A stretch of 64,000 bases of DNA from NCBI GenBank assembly GCA_964020975.1, contig CAXHWN010002785.1, positions 1 to 64,000 of the forward strand. Direction: 5' to 3'. The notes beneath the pieces were generated by a model. The model did no database searches. It saw only the letters and a list, made by a program, of their open reading frames with translations, and was not told the origin of the DNA. Positions within the stretch are counted from its first letter, which is position 1. Each line of letters opens with the position of its first letter. Shown here piece by piece: positions 22,740 to 35,055 of the stretch. The stretch comes from Hermodice carunculata. Lineage: Eukaryota > Annelida > Polychaeta > Eunicida > Amphinomidae. Position numbers and translations under genes: made by a program.

Positions 22740-24108
22740 CTGTAAGCGAAAATGCATGTAATATTATATTAGTGAATAAGGGGCCGCAAAAACAAGCAAG
22801 TTGGAATAAGCCGACAAAGTGACCACTATTATCTATGACTCATTACAGCCTTATGATTCTAAACTATATAATGTATTGAGATATTCAAATTTTTGGGGAT
22901 TATCATGTTGTTGACGGCCTTTTAAACCTCAGAGTAACATCTTTGCATTTTGGATGCAACATTTTTTTGATGCTACTATTTTAATGGGGCATTTTTATAA
23001 AGCTTTGCAAGTTTATTTTGTTTACAAGGAAACTAAAAAACCCACTATTTGTATTTGATATTTGTTATGGTTGAAAAGAACACGTAAAGTCCTTTTATTT
23101 GGTTGATTGAGACCTTCCATGATCGTCTAAGAATAATGAAACGGCATGAAATACAGCTGCATAGGCTTATGGAATCCACCGATGTAGGATACAATACAAT
23201 TTAGAAAGGTACTTCAGCGTATCCGATTTCTTACATAATACTATACTCAGGAGTGGAATATGCTAACAAGATTACCGTTCTTCGTTCTTTGAAATTCATT
23301 GCAAACAATAACTGTCAAAGCTGTCTACGTTGTTGTGATCAGAACACTTATTTCCATGCAACACACATTTTTATTAATTACATTACACCAAAACAAGATT
23401 TTTCTACATATTGCATCATGATTCTCTCCGATCATATCAGATTTTAGTTGGCAAAGTCATGGGGTGCAGACAGATCAATGCCGTATTATTAAAGTCCTCG
23501 GAAAATATAGTAAGCCACGTATTGTACTGCTCAAAATACAATCTGGCACTTTGAATATAGTCAAACATGTCAAAGAATGCATGTTTGGCTCTTTACATGA
23601 GTTGCTTATATCTCAAAATTGCACCTACATGTTTCGGAACTGACCGTTTAAAACAGTTATAAATGCGTAACCTGTTATCAAACATAGGCCCACACGAACA
23701 ACATGTATCAGGTGTGATCTTTTTAAACAATAAGTGATTCTCTATATTGATTTAAAGATGGAATGTTAGATAGAGGTTGCTTGATAAAACAAAGCCAATC
23801 AGCGTCATTTTAATTTGATTGACAAATATTATCTGCCGATCAACATGGCTCTAACGGCTGCTGCATGAATGCGTATGGCCTCATCAGCATCCAAGGACAG
23901 TGTACGCGAAGAAGGAATTTCTCTTAATTTAGAGCCGATCAAATTTTGCTTCGTTTCGCATTTTTTTGTCATCGGCACTGGATACCTGAAGAAGCTACAT
24001 CATTGGATATAAGGTCATTTTAGTCTAATATCAAACATTGTGCATTAATCACAATAATATATATGAGAACGAGGACGGAATGCAAGCCTCGTTAATTTTT
24101 TAACTTAC
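22740..24108. other. Intron of the Ig/FN3 receptor gene
   Basis: Lies between two minus-strand exons with matching splice phases. No other gene or repeat is recognised in it; a 64-codon plus-strand frame (23253-23447) has no motif. Confidence 0.5.
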
Positions 24109-24360
24109 ACTTTATAGACAGAAATATAGACGTCGTTCCAATTCCCACGCCATTAGATGCTTCACATGTATAAACCCCTTGTGATTTCATCTTTAAATGA
24201 CCTAATTGAAGTACAGCGGTGTTTCCTATTATTCTACTGTGATGCTGCCATTTAAATTTTCTAGCTTTTGGGTTACCGCCAATAAGTTGACAGCTCATGC
24301 TGAGGTTGTGTCCCTCAGTAACAGGATTTGCTGACACGATGATTTGAACTTGCGGTGCAT
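24109..24360 (-). CDS. Ig/FN3 receptor gene: Ig C2/I-set domain exon
   Basis: The acceptor (gctcttatatgccag) precedes 24360 and the donor T|GTAAGT lies at 24108, both close to consensus. The 252-bp exon (84 codons) starts and ends in phase 1. It encodes 'PVTEGHNLSMSCQLIGG', 'KFKWQHHSR' and 'SQGVYTCEASNGVG', that is the first Cys, the core Trp and the D/S-x-G-x-Y-x-C signature of an Ig domain, with strand G as 'TTSIFLSI'. One complete domain per exon with symmetrical phase-1 ends is the classical arrangement of extracellular Ig repeats. It would lie outside the cell and take part in adhesion or ligand binding. Confidence 0.88.
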
Positions 24361-25034
24361 CTGGCATATAAGAGCAAAAAAAGAAAAGAAATACCCATTC
24401 ACATGTCCATTGACTACCTTACTGAAAACAATTATGTATCACAATTTAGTGTGTTATTCAAGTGCATAGAATGTTTGTTATTGCAGGGCGGCTGATTTAG
24501 ATCAATGAAGTTCAGAAGCAAAATTTCAGTGAACTATACATTTAGATCAGATATTAAGTGCAATAGAAGTTTTTCATTGCTCACGTACATCCTGCCAGAA
24601 TGCATTCTTTGACACTGTGTTATGTCTTAGACATCGGTGACTGAAAGTAATTAGGCGCAGTGTAATTCACGCCGAACTAAATTTAGGTCGAATGTACATT
24701 AGGTAGAATGAACCGTCGACAGAAAGCAATTTTACCGAATTGTGATTATATATCTGCCGAGAAGTGATCAATTTTACATTTAGCACATTTGTGATTCGAT
24801 AAAATTTACACTTGACAAAGTATATATTAGACCAATTTTACATTCGAAGAAAAGACAGTTCAATCAAAAGACTCTTGGTCTGCTCTAGGACACTCAATAA
24901 GCATTCATGTATTATGTATATCTTTTGAAATTTAGTCCGTACTTTCTCTCTTTCAAACCATTAGTTCTTATCATTATCGAATGAACAAAAACATATTAAT
25001 GCTTGTTTGGTGGATCGTCGCAGTCTGTACTCAC
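24361..25034. other. Intron of the Ig/FN3 receptor gene
   Basis: Intron between two Ig exons; contains no recognised gene or repeat. Confidence 0.6.
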
Positions 25035-25301
25035 ATAAAATATTCAGCGACACGAAGGAGCTATCTTTCCCGGCAATATTTGCGGCCTCACAAGATACCT
25101 TTTTCGGAAAGGTCCTGTTGATGTTGAAAATCTGCACAGCATTTGGTTCTTTCATAATTTTAATTTTTTTGAACGTCTTCAATATAGGCCATTTGTATTT
25201 ATAGATGCTTGGCTTGCCATCTCGGGCCAAACAATATATAGTTACATTTTCCCCCTCCACAATATTCTTCCGACTCGTAGCCATTGTCACTATCGGAGGA
25301 T
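25035..25301 (-). CDS. Ig/FN3 receptor gene: Ig I-set-like domain exon
   Basis: Acceptor (gtaaacttgttcgcag) before 25301 and a strong donor T|GTGAGTA at 25034; 267 bp, 89 codons, phases 1-1. The domain reads 'DPPIVTMATSRKN', 'EGENVTIYCLARDGKPS', 'YKYKW' and 'KKVSCEAANIAGKDSS', ending 'FVSLNIL': both disulphide Cys, the core Trp and the C-E-A-x-N-x-x-G strand-F/G motif of I-set domains. An N-glycosylation sequon (NVT) precedes the first Cys. It probably continues directly into the domain at 24360. Confidence 0.88.
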
Positions 25302-26810
25302 CTGCGAACAAGTTTACAAATAGATGTGTGTTGAAATGAAGCAATAACGCATCCTTTGACAGTTCTCATGCGTTAACATAAAATGTTTACCTATAGATAT
25401 GAACACGAAACTGATCCGGTATCTGCTATCATTGGCGAGATTGCTTTTTATGATTTATGTAAAAATAAGTTATTTCTTATGTTTGATATTCAAAGGTTTT
25501 TGTCTCAACTGAACTACATACAATTGACAAATTAAAAAAATTGAGAATAGGGATTAATGCACCATGTGGATCTTTGAATCAAGGCGACAGATAATGAAAT
25601 CTCCCCTCCCCCAAAGTGTGTATTTACCTGTTTGTCGAACTTTCGGGTTATAACCTACTAAAAAGCTACGCATATGTCAAAATCTCACCATTAATGTTAA
25701 AGGTTTAAGAATGTGATTGGTACGGGAAATCAGAAGTTTGATTTTTCAAAGCATTTTTCGGCGTCACATGAACTGATCTGCAAGTTGTTCCATGTCTTCT
25801 AAACGCTTGTGAATGTAAAACAATCGCCAAAGCGTTTTATAATTATATTCACAAATTAAGATGCCAACAAAACCATTTAGACACATGGACAATATGTTAA
25901 ATATAAACCTTTTTGCCACAATTAACAATGTTTACAACAGTTTAACACAAAGAAGTGTTGTTTAGGCATAGATTTCCAAGACTTCAGTTGTCATAGAGAT
26001 GTCAAGATTTCTCATGTTGATAAAGAATATTCCATCAATATTTTGCCCAAAACCAGAAGTGTTTTTTATTGCTTTAAACATTGTCTGAGATTATATGTTT
26101 TATAATAAATGAAAACAAAATACAAAAGAAATGATATTATTCGACGATAAGGACGTTTCACGAGGAATCAAATAGGTATCTTTTCGTGCCATGTAACTGC
26201 ACAAGTTCTCCTGCTCGACAAATCAAGTGAAACGACACTAATTTTCATGACAAACTGTAGTGGTATGCATCATATGCATTTTGTTGTTGTTGTTTTTTTG
26301 TGGTGGACAGAACAAGATTCTGCCTATAACAGTTCCGTCGAATGAAGTACCATCTTTTGATATTTTAATGAGAAAACATGCCTGTACTTAAGAGCCGAGG
26401 CTAAACACAGAGAATTTAATATAGAAGACTCTCGCATCGACGTTTACTGTGGTGACTTGCGACTCAGAGGAAATTTTGTTCTCGGGACTAAATGTTCATA
26501 AGTGTAGTGCTTTGTAGCTATAGAAAATAGTTGCAGATGTAGTTGAACCTATCCTGTAGCCATGTTCGTCGTCTACTTTTATTGCATGCGAATGCACAGA
26601 CACGATTTAGAAACTACTGAACTGTCAAAAGAATCACACCTTCGGTGCAAGGCAATACTGTAAAAACCAGTGCATACCAGACATGCCCATCATTGATGCA
26701 TTAGCCAACTCTACTACCAACATTTTTGACGCAGTCATCGCGAAAATGTGGCCTGCCGTTATGAAAAATATTGTTTTAGTGAACAAATTAGGTAGACATC
26801 AAGTCCACAT
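25302..26810. other. Intron of the Ig/FN3 receptor gene, unique part
   Basis: No coding frame or repeat that I can support until the R1 repeats begin at about 26820. Confidence 0.5.
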
Positions 26811-26819
26811 ACCTTTGCA

Positions 26820-27645
26820 ATAAGTCTGAAGAGGATCCAACTAATGATTTGGTAGAAAAAGCAAGGAAAAGTGAAAACACACAAAAAATCTTTAAAAGGT
26901 CAATCACAAAATTTTATAAAAGCACCACCTGTTGAAAAAAATACGATCTAGAGGTCCCCAGAAGTGGCCCTATGTAATTTAAAGCACAGTTTTGGAGATG
27001 TTTTAAGATTTTGCAGTAAATAAACAGTAAGATTCATATAATTCCAAAGATCACAAGAGCTCGACTATTTGAACAAAATTGGTAAAGACATACAGAAGGT
27101 ACATGCCCATCCTGTTTGAAGTAAATCTGGTTGACGGTTGGAGAAAAAGTGAAAATTGTGACTTCCCATTGCAAGCTCAATTAACTCGCATTGCAGTCAA
27201 TGATATAAAGCGATAAGTACCTAAATTTAAAAAATCGTTCAAAATCAGAGACGCAGAATACCTTCACCCAGTGAGTACTATGGATTGATCGTTCCATAAA
27301 ACTACATTTCCACCGTGTTTCAGATTAATCCTAGAGATTTTCTTGTAGCAGAGGTCATAATAGTGAAAATACAAATATTCGGGAAAAAAATAGAAAAAAA
27401 GTGCAGTGCCACCTGAGGTACAAATTAAAGGTCCAGAGGTCCCCAGACGTGTCGCTCTGCGATTTTGAAGCTATTCGGAGAAAAAGCTACATCCGCCCCA
27501 AGCTTCAAGTTAATCCCGTTTACAACATTTTGAGAAGTCGAAAATTTAAATTGCTGTCGGACGGACGCCGACTCCGACGCCGACGCCGATGACAGACAGA
27601 GGACCATAAATACGTTCAGCTGACTAACACGTCAGCTGAGCTAAT
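26820..27645 (+). repeat. R1 interspersed repeat, second copy
   Basis: It shares 'gaaaacacacaaaaaatc', 'cagaagtggccctatg', 'ttgaacaaaattggtaaaga' and 'aatctggttgacggtt' phrases with the longer array that follows. It ends 'gacggacgccgactccgac', then a near-perfect hairpin: cagctgac (27617-27624) pairs with gtcagctg (27631-27638), with one further A-T pair outside. It sits in an intron of the receptor gene. Confidence 0.8.
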
Positions 27646-27654
27646 GATAAAAAT

Positions 27655-30445
27655 AATAACAAGAGGGCTGTATTAACAGCCCATGCCTCAGCTGATCTTG
27701 ACATTCATCACACTTGCAGCTCTATGAACTTGGGAAAGGATCAAGGACACCATGTTCTGAGTAAGTCTGACCTTTATAGAAGAACACTTACATGTGCAAC
27801 ATCAAAGTTCAAGTAGTTCTCAAGTTATAATGAAGAGTAAAATTCATGTATGTTGCACTGTGACCCCACAAACGAGGTCAGGGTCATTCATGTACTGTCT
27901 CAGCATGACCTTAATACAGAATAATTAACATGAGCAGCTAACTCAAAACAGATCTCAAGTTATCAAGTAAACAGTAAATTTCGTGTCAGTTGTCCTGTGA
28001 ATTAGCATTAGAATGCCCATTGACTTACATAGTAATCAATAGGAAAGCTGCATTGAACGATAAGCACCCGAATTGAAAATCCTTAAAAATCAGGAATCCA
28101 AAGCAGTGCCACCTAGTAAACAGCTGTTTGACCCTTCCACAACAACATATCCATCACATTTCAGCTTAATCTGAGGGACGGTTCTGAGAACAAGTGAAAA
28201 ATAGCAAAACCATACAAAAAATTCATTAAAACATTGCAGCGCCATCTGGTGAACAAATTGGGAACTACGTGTCCCCGTGAGTGTCTGTGTACGATATCAA
28301 AGCAATTGGGTGAGCGGTTTCAGAGGAGAAGAATTTTTAAGGTTTGCCCCAAAAAAGAACAAAAAAAAATCATAAAAAATCCTAAAATCAACAGAGCGTG
28401 ACCGTTTGAACAAACTTGGTACAGATCCACCCAAGGCACATCCCCACCAAATTGGCCAATATTTTTTAAGTTATGACCATTACAAGAAATTCCCATGTTA
28501 AACTTTCCTATTAAAACTTTTGTAGAGATTTTGGGGAAAAAAATCATTAAAAAATCCAAAATTCATTGGAACATGCCCATTGGAACAAACCTGGTAGACA
28601 CCCACCTAAGGTACATCCCCACCAAGTTTGAAGTAAATCTGGATGACGGTTTCGGAGAAGAAGTCGAAAATGTAAATTAGCATTAGAATGCCCATTGACT
28701 TGCATAGTAAAAAAAAGGAAAGGTGTATTTACCGACAAGTACTCAAATTGAAAAAAATTGTTAAAAATCAGGAAACCACAGCATTCCCACCTAGTGAATA
28801 ACTTTTCCTGACCCTTCCACAAGGAACATATCCACCAAGTTTCAGCTCCATCTGAGTGACGGTTCTGGAGATGAAGTCGAAAATAGCATTTATTACATAA
28901 AAAATCATAAAAAATTTGCAGCGCCACCTGGTGAACAAATTAAGAACTAGGACTCCCCAGGAGTGAAAAAATCGTTAAAAATCAGCAATCCCCAGCATTC
29001 CCACCTAGTGAACAACTTTCTTTGACCCTTATACAAGGAACATATCTTCCAAGTTTCAGCTTCATCTGAGTGACGGTTCTGGAGAAGAGGTAGAAAATAG
29101 CAGTAGCACACAAAAAATCATAAAAAATTAGAAAATAAATGCAGCGCCACCTGGTGAACAAATTCAGAACTAAGACTCCCTAGGACTGTTCCTGTGTGAT
29201 ATCAAAGCAATTGGATGAGCGGTTTTAGAGAAGAAGATTTTTTAAGACGTGCCCCAAAAAAGAACCAAAAAAAATCATAAAAAATCCAAAAATCAATGGA
29301 GCGTGACCAATTGAACACACTTGGTAGAGACCCACATAAGCTACATTGCTACCAAGTTTGAAGTCAATCTGGCTGATGGTTTCGGAGAAGAAGTCAAAAA
29401 TGTGAATTAGCATTAGAACGCCCATTGACTTACATAGTAATCTATAGGAAAGGTGCATTTACCAACAAGTACCCGAATTGAAAAAAATCGTTAAAAATCA
29501 GCAATCTGCAGCATGACCACCTAGTGAATATCTTTGTTTGACCCTTCTACAAGGAACATATCCACCAAGTTTCAGCTTAATCTGAGTGAAAAAAGAAGTC
29601 AAAAATAGCAGTAGCACAGAAAAAAATCATAAAAAAATAGAAAAAAAATCTCAGCGCCACTTGTTGAACAAATTAGGAACTAGGACTCCCCAGGAGTATT
29701 TCAAAAAAATTCATAAAAACTACAAAAATCACTGGACCGTAACCATTTGAATAAACTTGGTAGAGACCCACCCAAAGTACATTTCCACCTAGTTTCAAGT
29801 GAATCTGACTGATGGTTTTGGAGAAGAAGTCGAAAACATGAATTACCACAGCAGTTCACATTCACTTACATAGTAATCAAAAGGAGTGTATGCATTGGCC
29901 GATAAGTAGCCGAATTGAAGAAATCGTTAAAAATCAGGGATCCACAGCAACGCCACCTAGGGAACAAACTAGTGTGACCCTTCTACAGGAACATTTACAC
30001 CACGTTTCAGCATAATCTGAGTGATGCTTTTGGAGAAGAAGTCGAAAATGGCAAAAACACACAAAAATTCATAAAAAAAAGAAAAAAATCGCAGCGCCAC
30101 TTGTTGAACAATTTAAGGTTTAGGGGTCCCCAGAAGTGTCCCTTTGCAATTTCGAAGCAATTGGCTTAGTGGTTTCGGAGAAGAAGATTTTTTTAAGATT
30201 TCCCCCCCAAAATGAACAAAAAAATTCATGAAAAATCCAAAAATCACTTTACCGTGACCATTTGAACAAACTTGGTAGAGACCCACCCAAGGCACATCCC
30301 CACCAAGTTTGAAGTCAATCTGGCTTGTGGTTTAAGAGAAGTCGAAAATGGGAACTGTGGACGACGGACGACCCACGACAGAAGGAAGACGGATGCCTAA
30401 CCATCACATAACCTCAGCTGACTGACAACTCAGCTGAGGTAACTA
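27655..30445 (+). repeat. R1 interspersed repeat, long copy with internal near-tandem units
   Basis: The copy begins with a hairpin (gggctgt-atta-acagccc, 27664-27681) and ends with a perfect 10-bp stem, cctcagctga (30412-30421) with tcagctgagg (30430-30439). Between them the phrase 'tcgttaaaaatcag...gccacctagtgaa' recurs near 28080, 28755, 28970, 29490 and 29920, so units of about 220-670 bp are repeated with internal deletions. Each full unit has the blocks 'tccaccaagtttcagct', 'gcgccacctggtgaaca', 'caaagcaattgg.tgagcggtt' and 'aacttggtagagaccca'. No conserved coding frame exists. Terminal hairpins and the lack of a gene suggest a non-autonomous element; the class is unknown. Confidence 0.8.
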
Positions 30446-30847
30446 GCGCAGCGAGCCTACCCTCGATAAAAGCGTCATTTGCATAATATTAAACCATTAG
30501 CGATGCATGTCTTAAATCCGTGAAGCTGTAACGTGGTAAAGGTCTGACAATAAACTTTGAAATTAGTTTTTGGAAATAAGAAACTGAAATTGTCTTAATT
30601 TTGGGCAGTGAATATAGAACCTAATCTTCATTTTGAGACCTCCCTGTACAGACTACTCCTTGCTATAAGCAAACGTTTTCACAGTCCCATTTCTCTTCAA
30701 ATGTGATATTTTGTACATTGTATTTTACATTCAGACTGTTCCCATGTTAATATGTATTACCAGGTCCCCTAGGTTATCACAATACAGAAATTTTACAATA
30801 TATGACGATACACTAACATGTTCGAACACAATATTATTCATTCTTAC
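30446..30847. other. Intron of the Ig/FN3 receptor gene, between R1 repeat and Ig exon
   Basis: No gene or repeat is recognised apart from the downstream exon's donor side. Confidence 0.5.
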
Positions 30848-31150
30848 AAAATACACGAAGTGTTTGGCTAATGTTGTGGAGCAGGCTTCCGTCCCAGTTG
30901 ACATGACACCAGAGTTGTTGTCCGTCATCATACCTTGTCACGGGAAATGTCAGACTGCTTACTATGCCCCAGGTACCATCTTCGTTGCTCTTCTCAGTAA
31001 TATTATGTTCGCTCAATAGCCGGCCAGCCTTTGACCAGTAGATATCCAGCAGACCTAGAGGTTTCACTCTGTTCACTACACACACCGCCGTGACATTTCC
31101 TTCGAATTTATTTTCGGTTGAAAGATTCAGAAGTAACAGTGTCGGCTTAA
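30848..31150 (-). CDS. Ig/FN3 receptor gene: Ig domain exon (C1/C2-like)
   Basis: Acceptor (cctttttcacgacag) before 31150 and donor T|GTAAGA at 30847; 303 bp, 101 codons, phases 1-1. The domain has 'GNVTAVCVVNRVKP', 'LDIYWSKAG', 'TWGIVSSLTFPVTRYDDG' and 'LWCHVNWDGSLLHN', ending 'QTLRVF'. The two Cys, the Trp and the D-D-G-x-x-x-x-C signature are those of Ig domains with a long V/C1-type C'-E region, like the second domain of nectin- and CD80-type receptors. Several NxS/T sequons fit an extracellular location. It is separated from the next recognised exon downstream by a long intron with the R1 repeats. Confidence 0.85.
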
Positions 31151-32100
31151 CTGTCGTGAAAAAGGACCAAACGATAAAATTTAAAAGCTATCAAAAAGAA
31201 TACCTCACATGATAAAAAAAAAGAGAAAGAAAAAAAAAACTGCAATTAAGCTACTTGGTTTCACTATATAAAACAATATAATCTTTTTCCTATCTGGAAT
31301 TGTCCTTTCTAATTTAAGAAACTCTAGGTCAAATTTTTATGAATTCATAGATTTTTTTATTTTTTTATTTTTTTAATTATTTTTCTTATTTATGCATTGC
31401 TCGCATGTTTTCCCTTTGGAATTTAAACGTATATGACACCTTAAATTGATAAGATATCACTGCTCGGAGAAACAAGTCACACGCGATTCAAACTGACAGA
31501 ACATCATCATTCATCAATGTATACAAAATGAAATTTAGATGGCTCTCCGTACGCCAAACATGTGATATCATGGACCCTTTGTTGTCATTGACGCTGTATA
31601 TCCGTGATTTCTTACAACCAAAGCACTGATTAAAATGTATTGATTTTGGTCCACTGGGCTTAAATTTGTATTTCATAATTGAGTTATTACTCTTAATAAA
31701 CAATAATTCAGCAAAGAATGCACACCATAGATTGAAAATAAGCCGAAAAATTGTTATCGTGAATGTTGATAAACAGGGACATATAATCAGGACGATGTGT
31801 ATGCTTCACGGATGTTGTGTTCTTTACTTTCTTCATACATGCAGTGCACATTACAAGGAAAACAGAACACAACCAGTGAAAAAATGTTTAAATTGTAAAA
31901 CAGATTTCGGTCATATATTGTCGTGGGTATATGCAGAATCATAAGTAATAGCACCGATCACAACATTTTTCCCCATCAGAATACAAAAGAAAGATAAACT
32001 TGAACACTAGATTTAAATGTAACGGTGGTTTCTCCAGCGGCCTCATACGGTATACACTGTTTTACACATTTTAACTGCGATTAAACTTGGATATACAAAC
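31151..32100. other. Intron of the Ig/FN3 receptor gene
   Basis: A/T-rich with poly-A and poly-T runs. A 92-codon plus-strand frame (31666-31944) has no motif. Nothing else is supported. Confidence 0.5.
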
Positions 32101-32430
32101 CATAAACTGTAAGATTGTAGGATGATACACTTATGGCTCTACCAAAAACATTGCATTTGTACAGACCCTGGTCCTGTAAATGCACGTCATGTATCAGCAG
32201 GTCGGTCAGTGGATCATAGCTTGGAAGTGGTCCTTTCGACGGTTTCACAAAGGAAAATCTTGTCTTTTGTGAATTGGAATTTGTTCCAATATTTTCAAAT
32301 GGGCCATTATTTTTTTTCTTTTTGTACCAGACCACTTGATCTGTAGTGTTATCTGTAAGATGGACGCAGCTGAGTCTTTCACTTTCATGTTCGTAGGCGA
32401 TACGATATTTTCCATACTCCACGCTTAATC
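32101..32430 (-). CDS. Ig/FN3 receptor gene: Ig V-like domain exon
   Basis: The acceptor (acttacaaccag) precedes 32430 and the donor G|GTTTGT lies at 32100; 330 bp, exactly 110 codons with phase-1 ends, the usual size of a V-set exon. The translation has 'ESERLSCVHLTDNTTDQVVWYKKK', quoted in pieces: first Cys in 'RLSCVH', core Trp in 'VVWYKK', then 'LIHDVHLQDQGLYKCNVFG' with the D-x-G-x-Y-x-C signature, and strand G 'VSSYNLTVYG'. It is the most N-terminal exon I can place. A signal-peptide exon was not found upstream, perhaps because the region beyond 32.8 kb is filled with insertions. Confidence 0.85.
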
Positions 32431-32620
32431 CTGGTTGTAAGTAAATGGGTGCATGCAAACAAAACAACATTATAACGTAGACAATGGTTATTCCTATCCA
32501 AAATCATAAACGAGTTTTCATAACTAGTATGTGTATTATTATGGACAGATTTACGAAATGTTTGAACCGTAAAACTGCTGGCATCGATATGCATCTGTGT
32601 TCTTATCTTTTCATCTGCAG

Positions 32621-32624
<4 letters not shown>

Positions 32625-32693
<69 letters not shown>

Positions 32694-32718
32694 TGTATAT
32701 ATACATATATATATATAC

Positions 32719-32785
<67 letters not shown>
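32625..32785. repeat. (CA)n-(TA)n compound microsatellite
   Basis: CA 32625-32689, then TA with a few TATACA interruptions to 32785. It directly abuts the transposon end at 32787. Confidence 0.97.
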
Positions 32786-32786
<1 letters not shown>

Positions 32787-32787
<1 letters not shown>

Positions 32788-33177
32788 ATGGTACGCCTTT
32801 TCTTGTTTTATTCAGTATTTGATCAGAAGAAGAAATAAATTTATTGTTGTGAGCAAATATTTGATGAGCTGAATAAACAATTAATCAGAAGACTAAATAT
32901 TTAATCACATGATCAAATACATTTGATCAGAGGAACAAATGAATCTGTTCATCTGATGAAATACAGTTTGTTTGTTCTTCTGATCAAATTGATGTCATGA
33001 GAAGAACAAACTGATTTAATCAGACGATCAAATAGATTAGGTCCTAGGAACAAATGAAATGAATTTGATCACATGAACAAACCGATTTGTTGTTCTGATC
33101 AAATAGAATAAGGTTGATCCCGATTTATTCACGTGAACAAATATATTTGTTCCTGTGATCAAATCTATTTGATCTGC
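32787..33177 (+). mobile_element. Left end of the TAATGG-ACGCC foldback family with GATCAAAT array
   Basis: It starts taatggtacgcc, then ttcttgttttattcagtatttgatc (read in pieces), and continues into a loose array of gatcaaat/atttgatc and gaacaaat/atttgttc words. For about 330 bp it is collinear with the complete MITE at 54124-54508. The start abuts (TA)n, as expected for an element that inserts at TA. The array is cut at 33177 by another insertion and continues at 34081. Confidence 0.75.
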
Positions 33178-34080
<903 letters not shown>

Positions 34081-34109
34081 ATTTGATCTGCGGAACAAAT
34101 CAGACAGGG

Positions 34110-34415
34110 AGCGTCAATTTTATTAGGTTGGGGAATATCAGAACAGCTACGCTCGGTGTACGGGTCAATCCGAGTGACATTTCTCGATCGCATCGTGTGG
34201 GCAAGCCTGATAGTGCCAAGCCAAGAGCGATCATCGTCAAATTCATTTCCTACAGGACAAGACAACGCGTCTATGAAGCTCGGAAAAAGAAAATAAACAT
34301 TTTTTTATTGCCGAGGACCTTACGCGCAAAAGAGCGCACATAATGTACTTGGCAAGGTAAGATCAGTCATGTTGGTCAAAGGATGGGAGACTTTTCATCC
34401 GTGAACGGAATCCAT
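34110..34415 (+). mobile_element. LINE ORF1 fragment (RRM-like and C-terminal domain)
   Basis: The plus-strand frame reads 'VNPSDISRSHRVGKP' and 'KPRAIIVKFISYRTRQRVYEARKK' (in pieces), which match the C-terminal part of LINE ORF1 proteins: 'I.RSHRvGk...kPRaIIVKF.sY..R..Vy.arkk'. A neighbouring frame continues with 'AEDLTRKRAHIMYLAR' and 'CWSKDGRLFIRE' up to the foldback element at 34419. It may be the ORF1 of the LINE whose ORF2 lies at 40.0-45.5 kb, separated by the foldback insertion, or an unrelated fragment. Confidence 0.7.
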
Positions 34416-34448
34416 GAGCACGTGTATGGAAGTTTTACTGTTCAATAA

Positions 34449-35055
34449 TTCACAAAACCCTGAGTTTTGTGTACAAAACCCACGGTTTTGTAATACAAAA
34501 CTCTGGGTTTTGTACCAAAACCTTGGGTTTTGTAAGCAAAACCCAGAGTTTTGGTACAAAACCCAGGGTTTTGTACGTAAAACCGTGAGTTTTGTAAGAA
34601 TACCCTGAGTTTTGCTTGCAAATCCCAGGGTTTTGTCACAAAACCCTGGGTTTTGTACACTACCAAGGATAACAGAGCAAATATCAGAATTTCAAATTTT
34701 TGTTCAATAATAGACACAAAACCCTGGGTTTTGTCACAAAACCCAGGGTTTTGTAGACCAAACCGTGGGTTTTGCTTGGAAAACCCAAGGTTTTGCCACA
34801 AAACCCAGGGATTTGCACACAAAACTCTGGGTTTTGTAACAAAACCCAGGGTTTTGCTTTGTTATCCAATCTTTTCACAAAACTCACGGTTTTGTTTCAA
34901 AACCGTGAGTTTTGTCTTGATAACCCTGGGTTTTGCAGTTGTTTTGTTCAATTATTTGCAAAACCCACGGTTTTCTGACGTCAGAAATCCCACGGTTTTG
35001 AATAATTCGCAAAACCCTGGGATTCGTGACGTCACAAAACCCACGGTTTTGTGTT
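34449..35055. repeat. Palindromic 16-mer array, left arm
   Basis: Variants include aaaaccctgggtttt, aaaacccagggtttt, aaaacccacggtttt and aaaaccgtgagtttt, usually with a 5' C and a 3' G. Arms of the palindrome are conserved while the centre varies, and spacers are unrelated. Each unit could extrude as a short hairpin. Confidence 0.95.

Noticed and set aside
28320-30295. Minus-strand hydrophobic proteins with a 'GFFMIFF..FLGQ.LK' pattern
   Set aside because: They recur in every R1 repeat copy with frame breaks and no start context, and derive from A-rich repeat DNA.
34350-34400. 5S rRNA-like internal control region (aggatgggagac)
   Set aside because: The same bases encode the 'WSKDGRLFIRE' end of LINE ORF1; no flanking 5S sequence exists.
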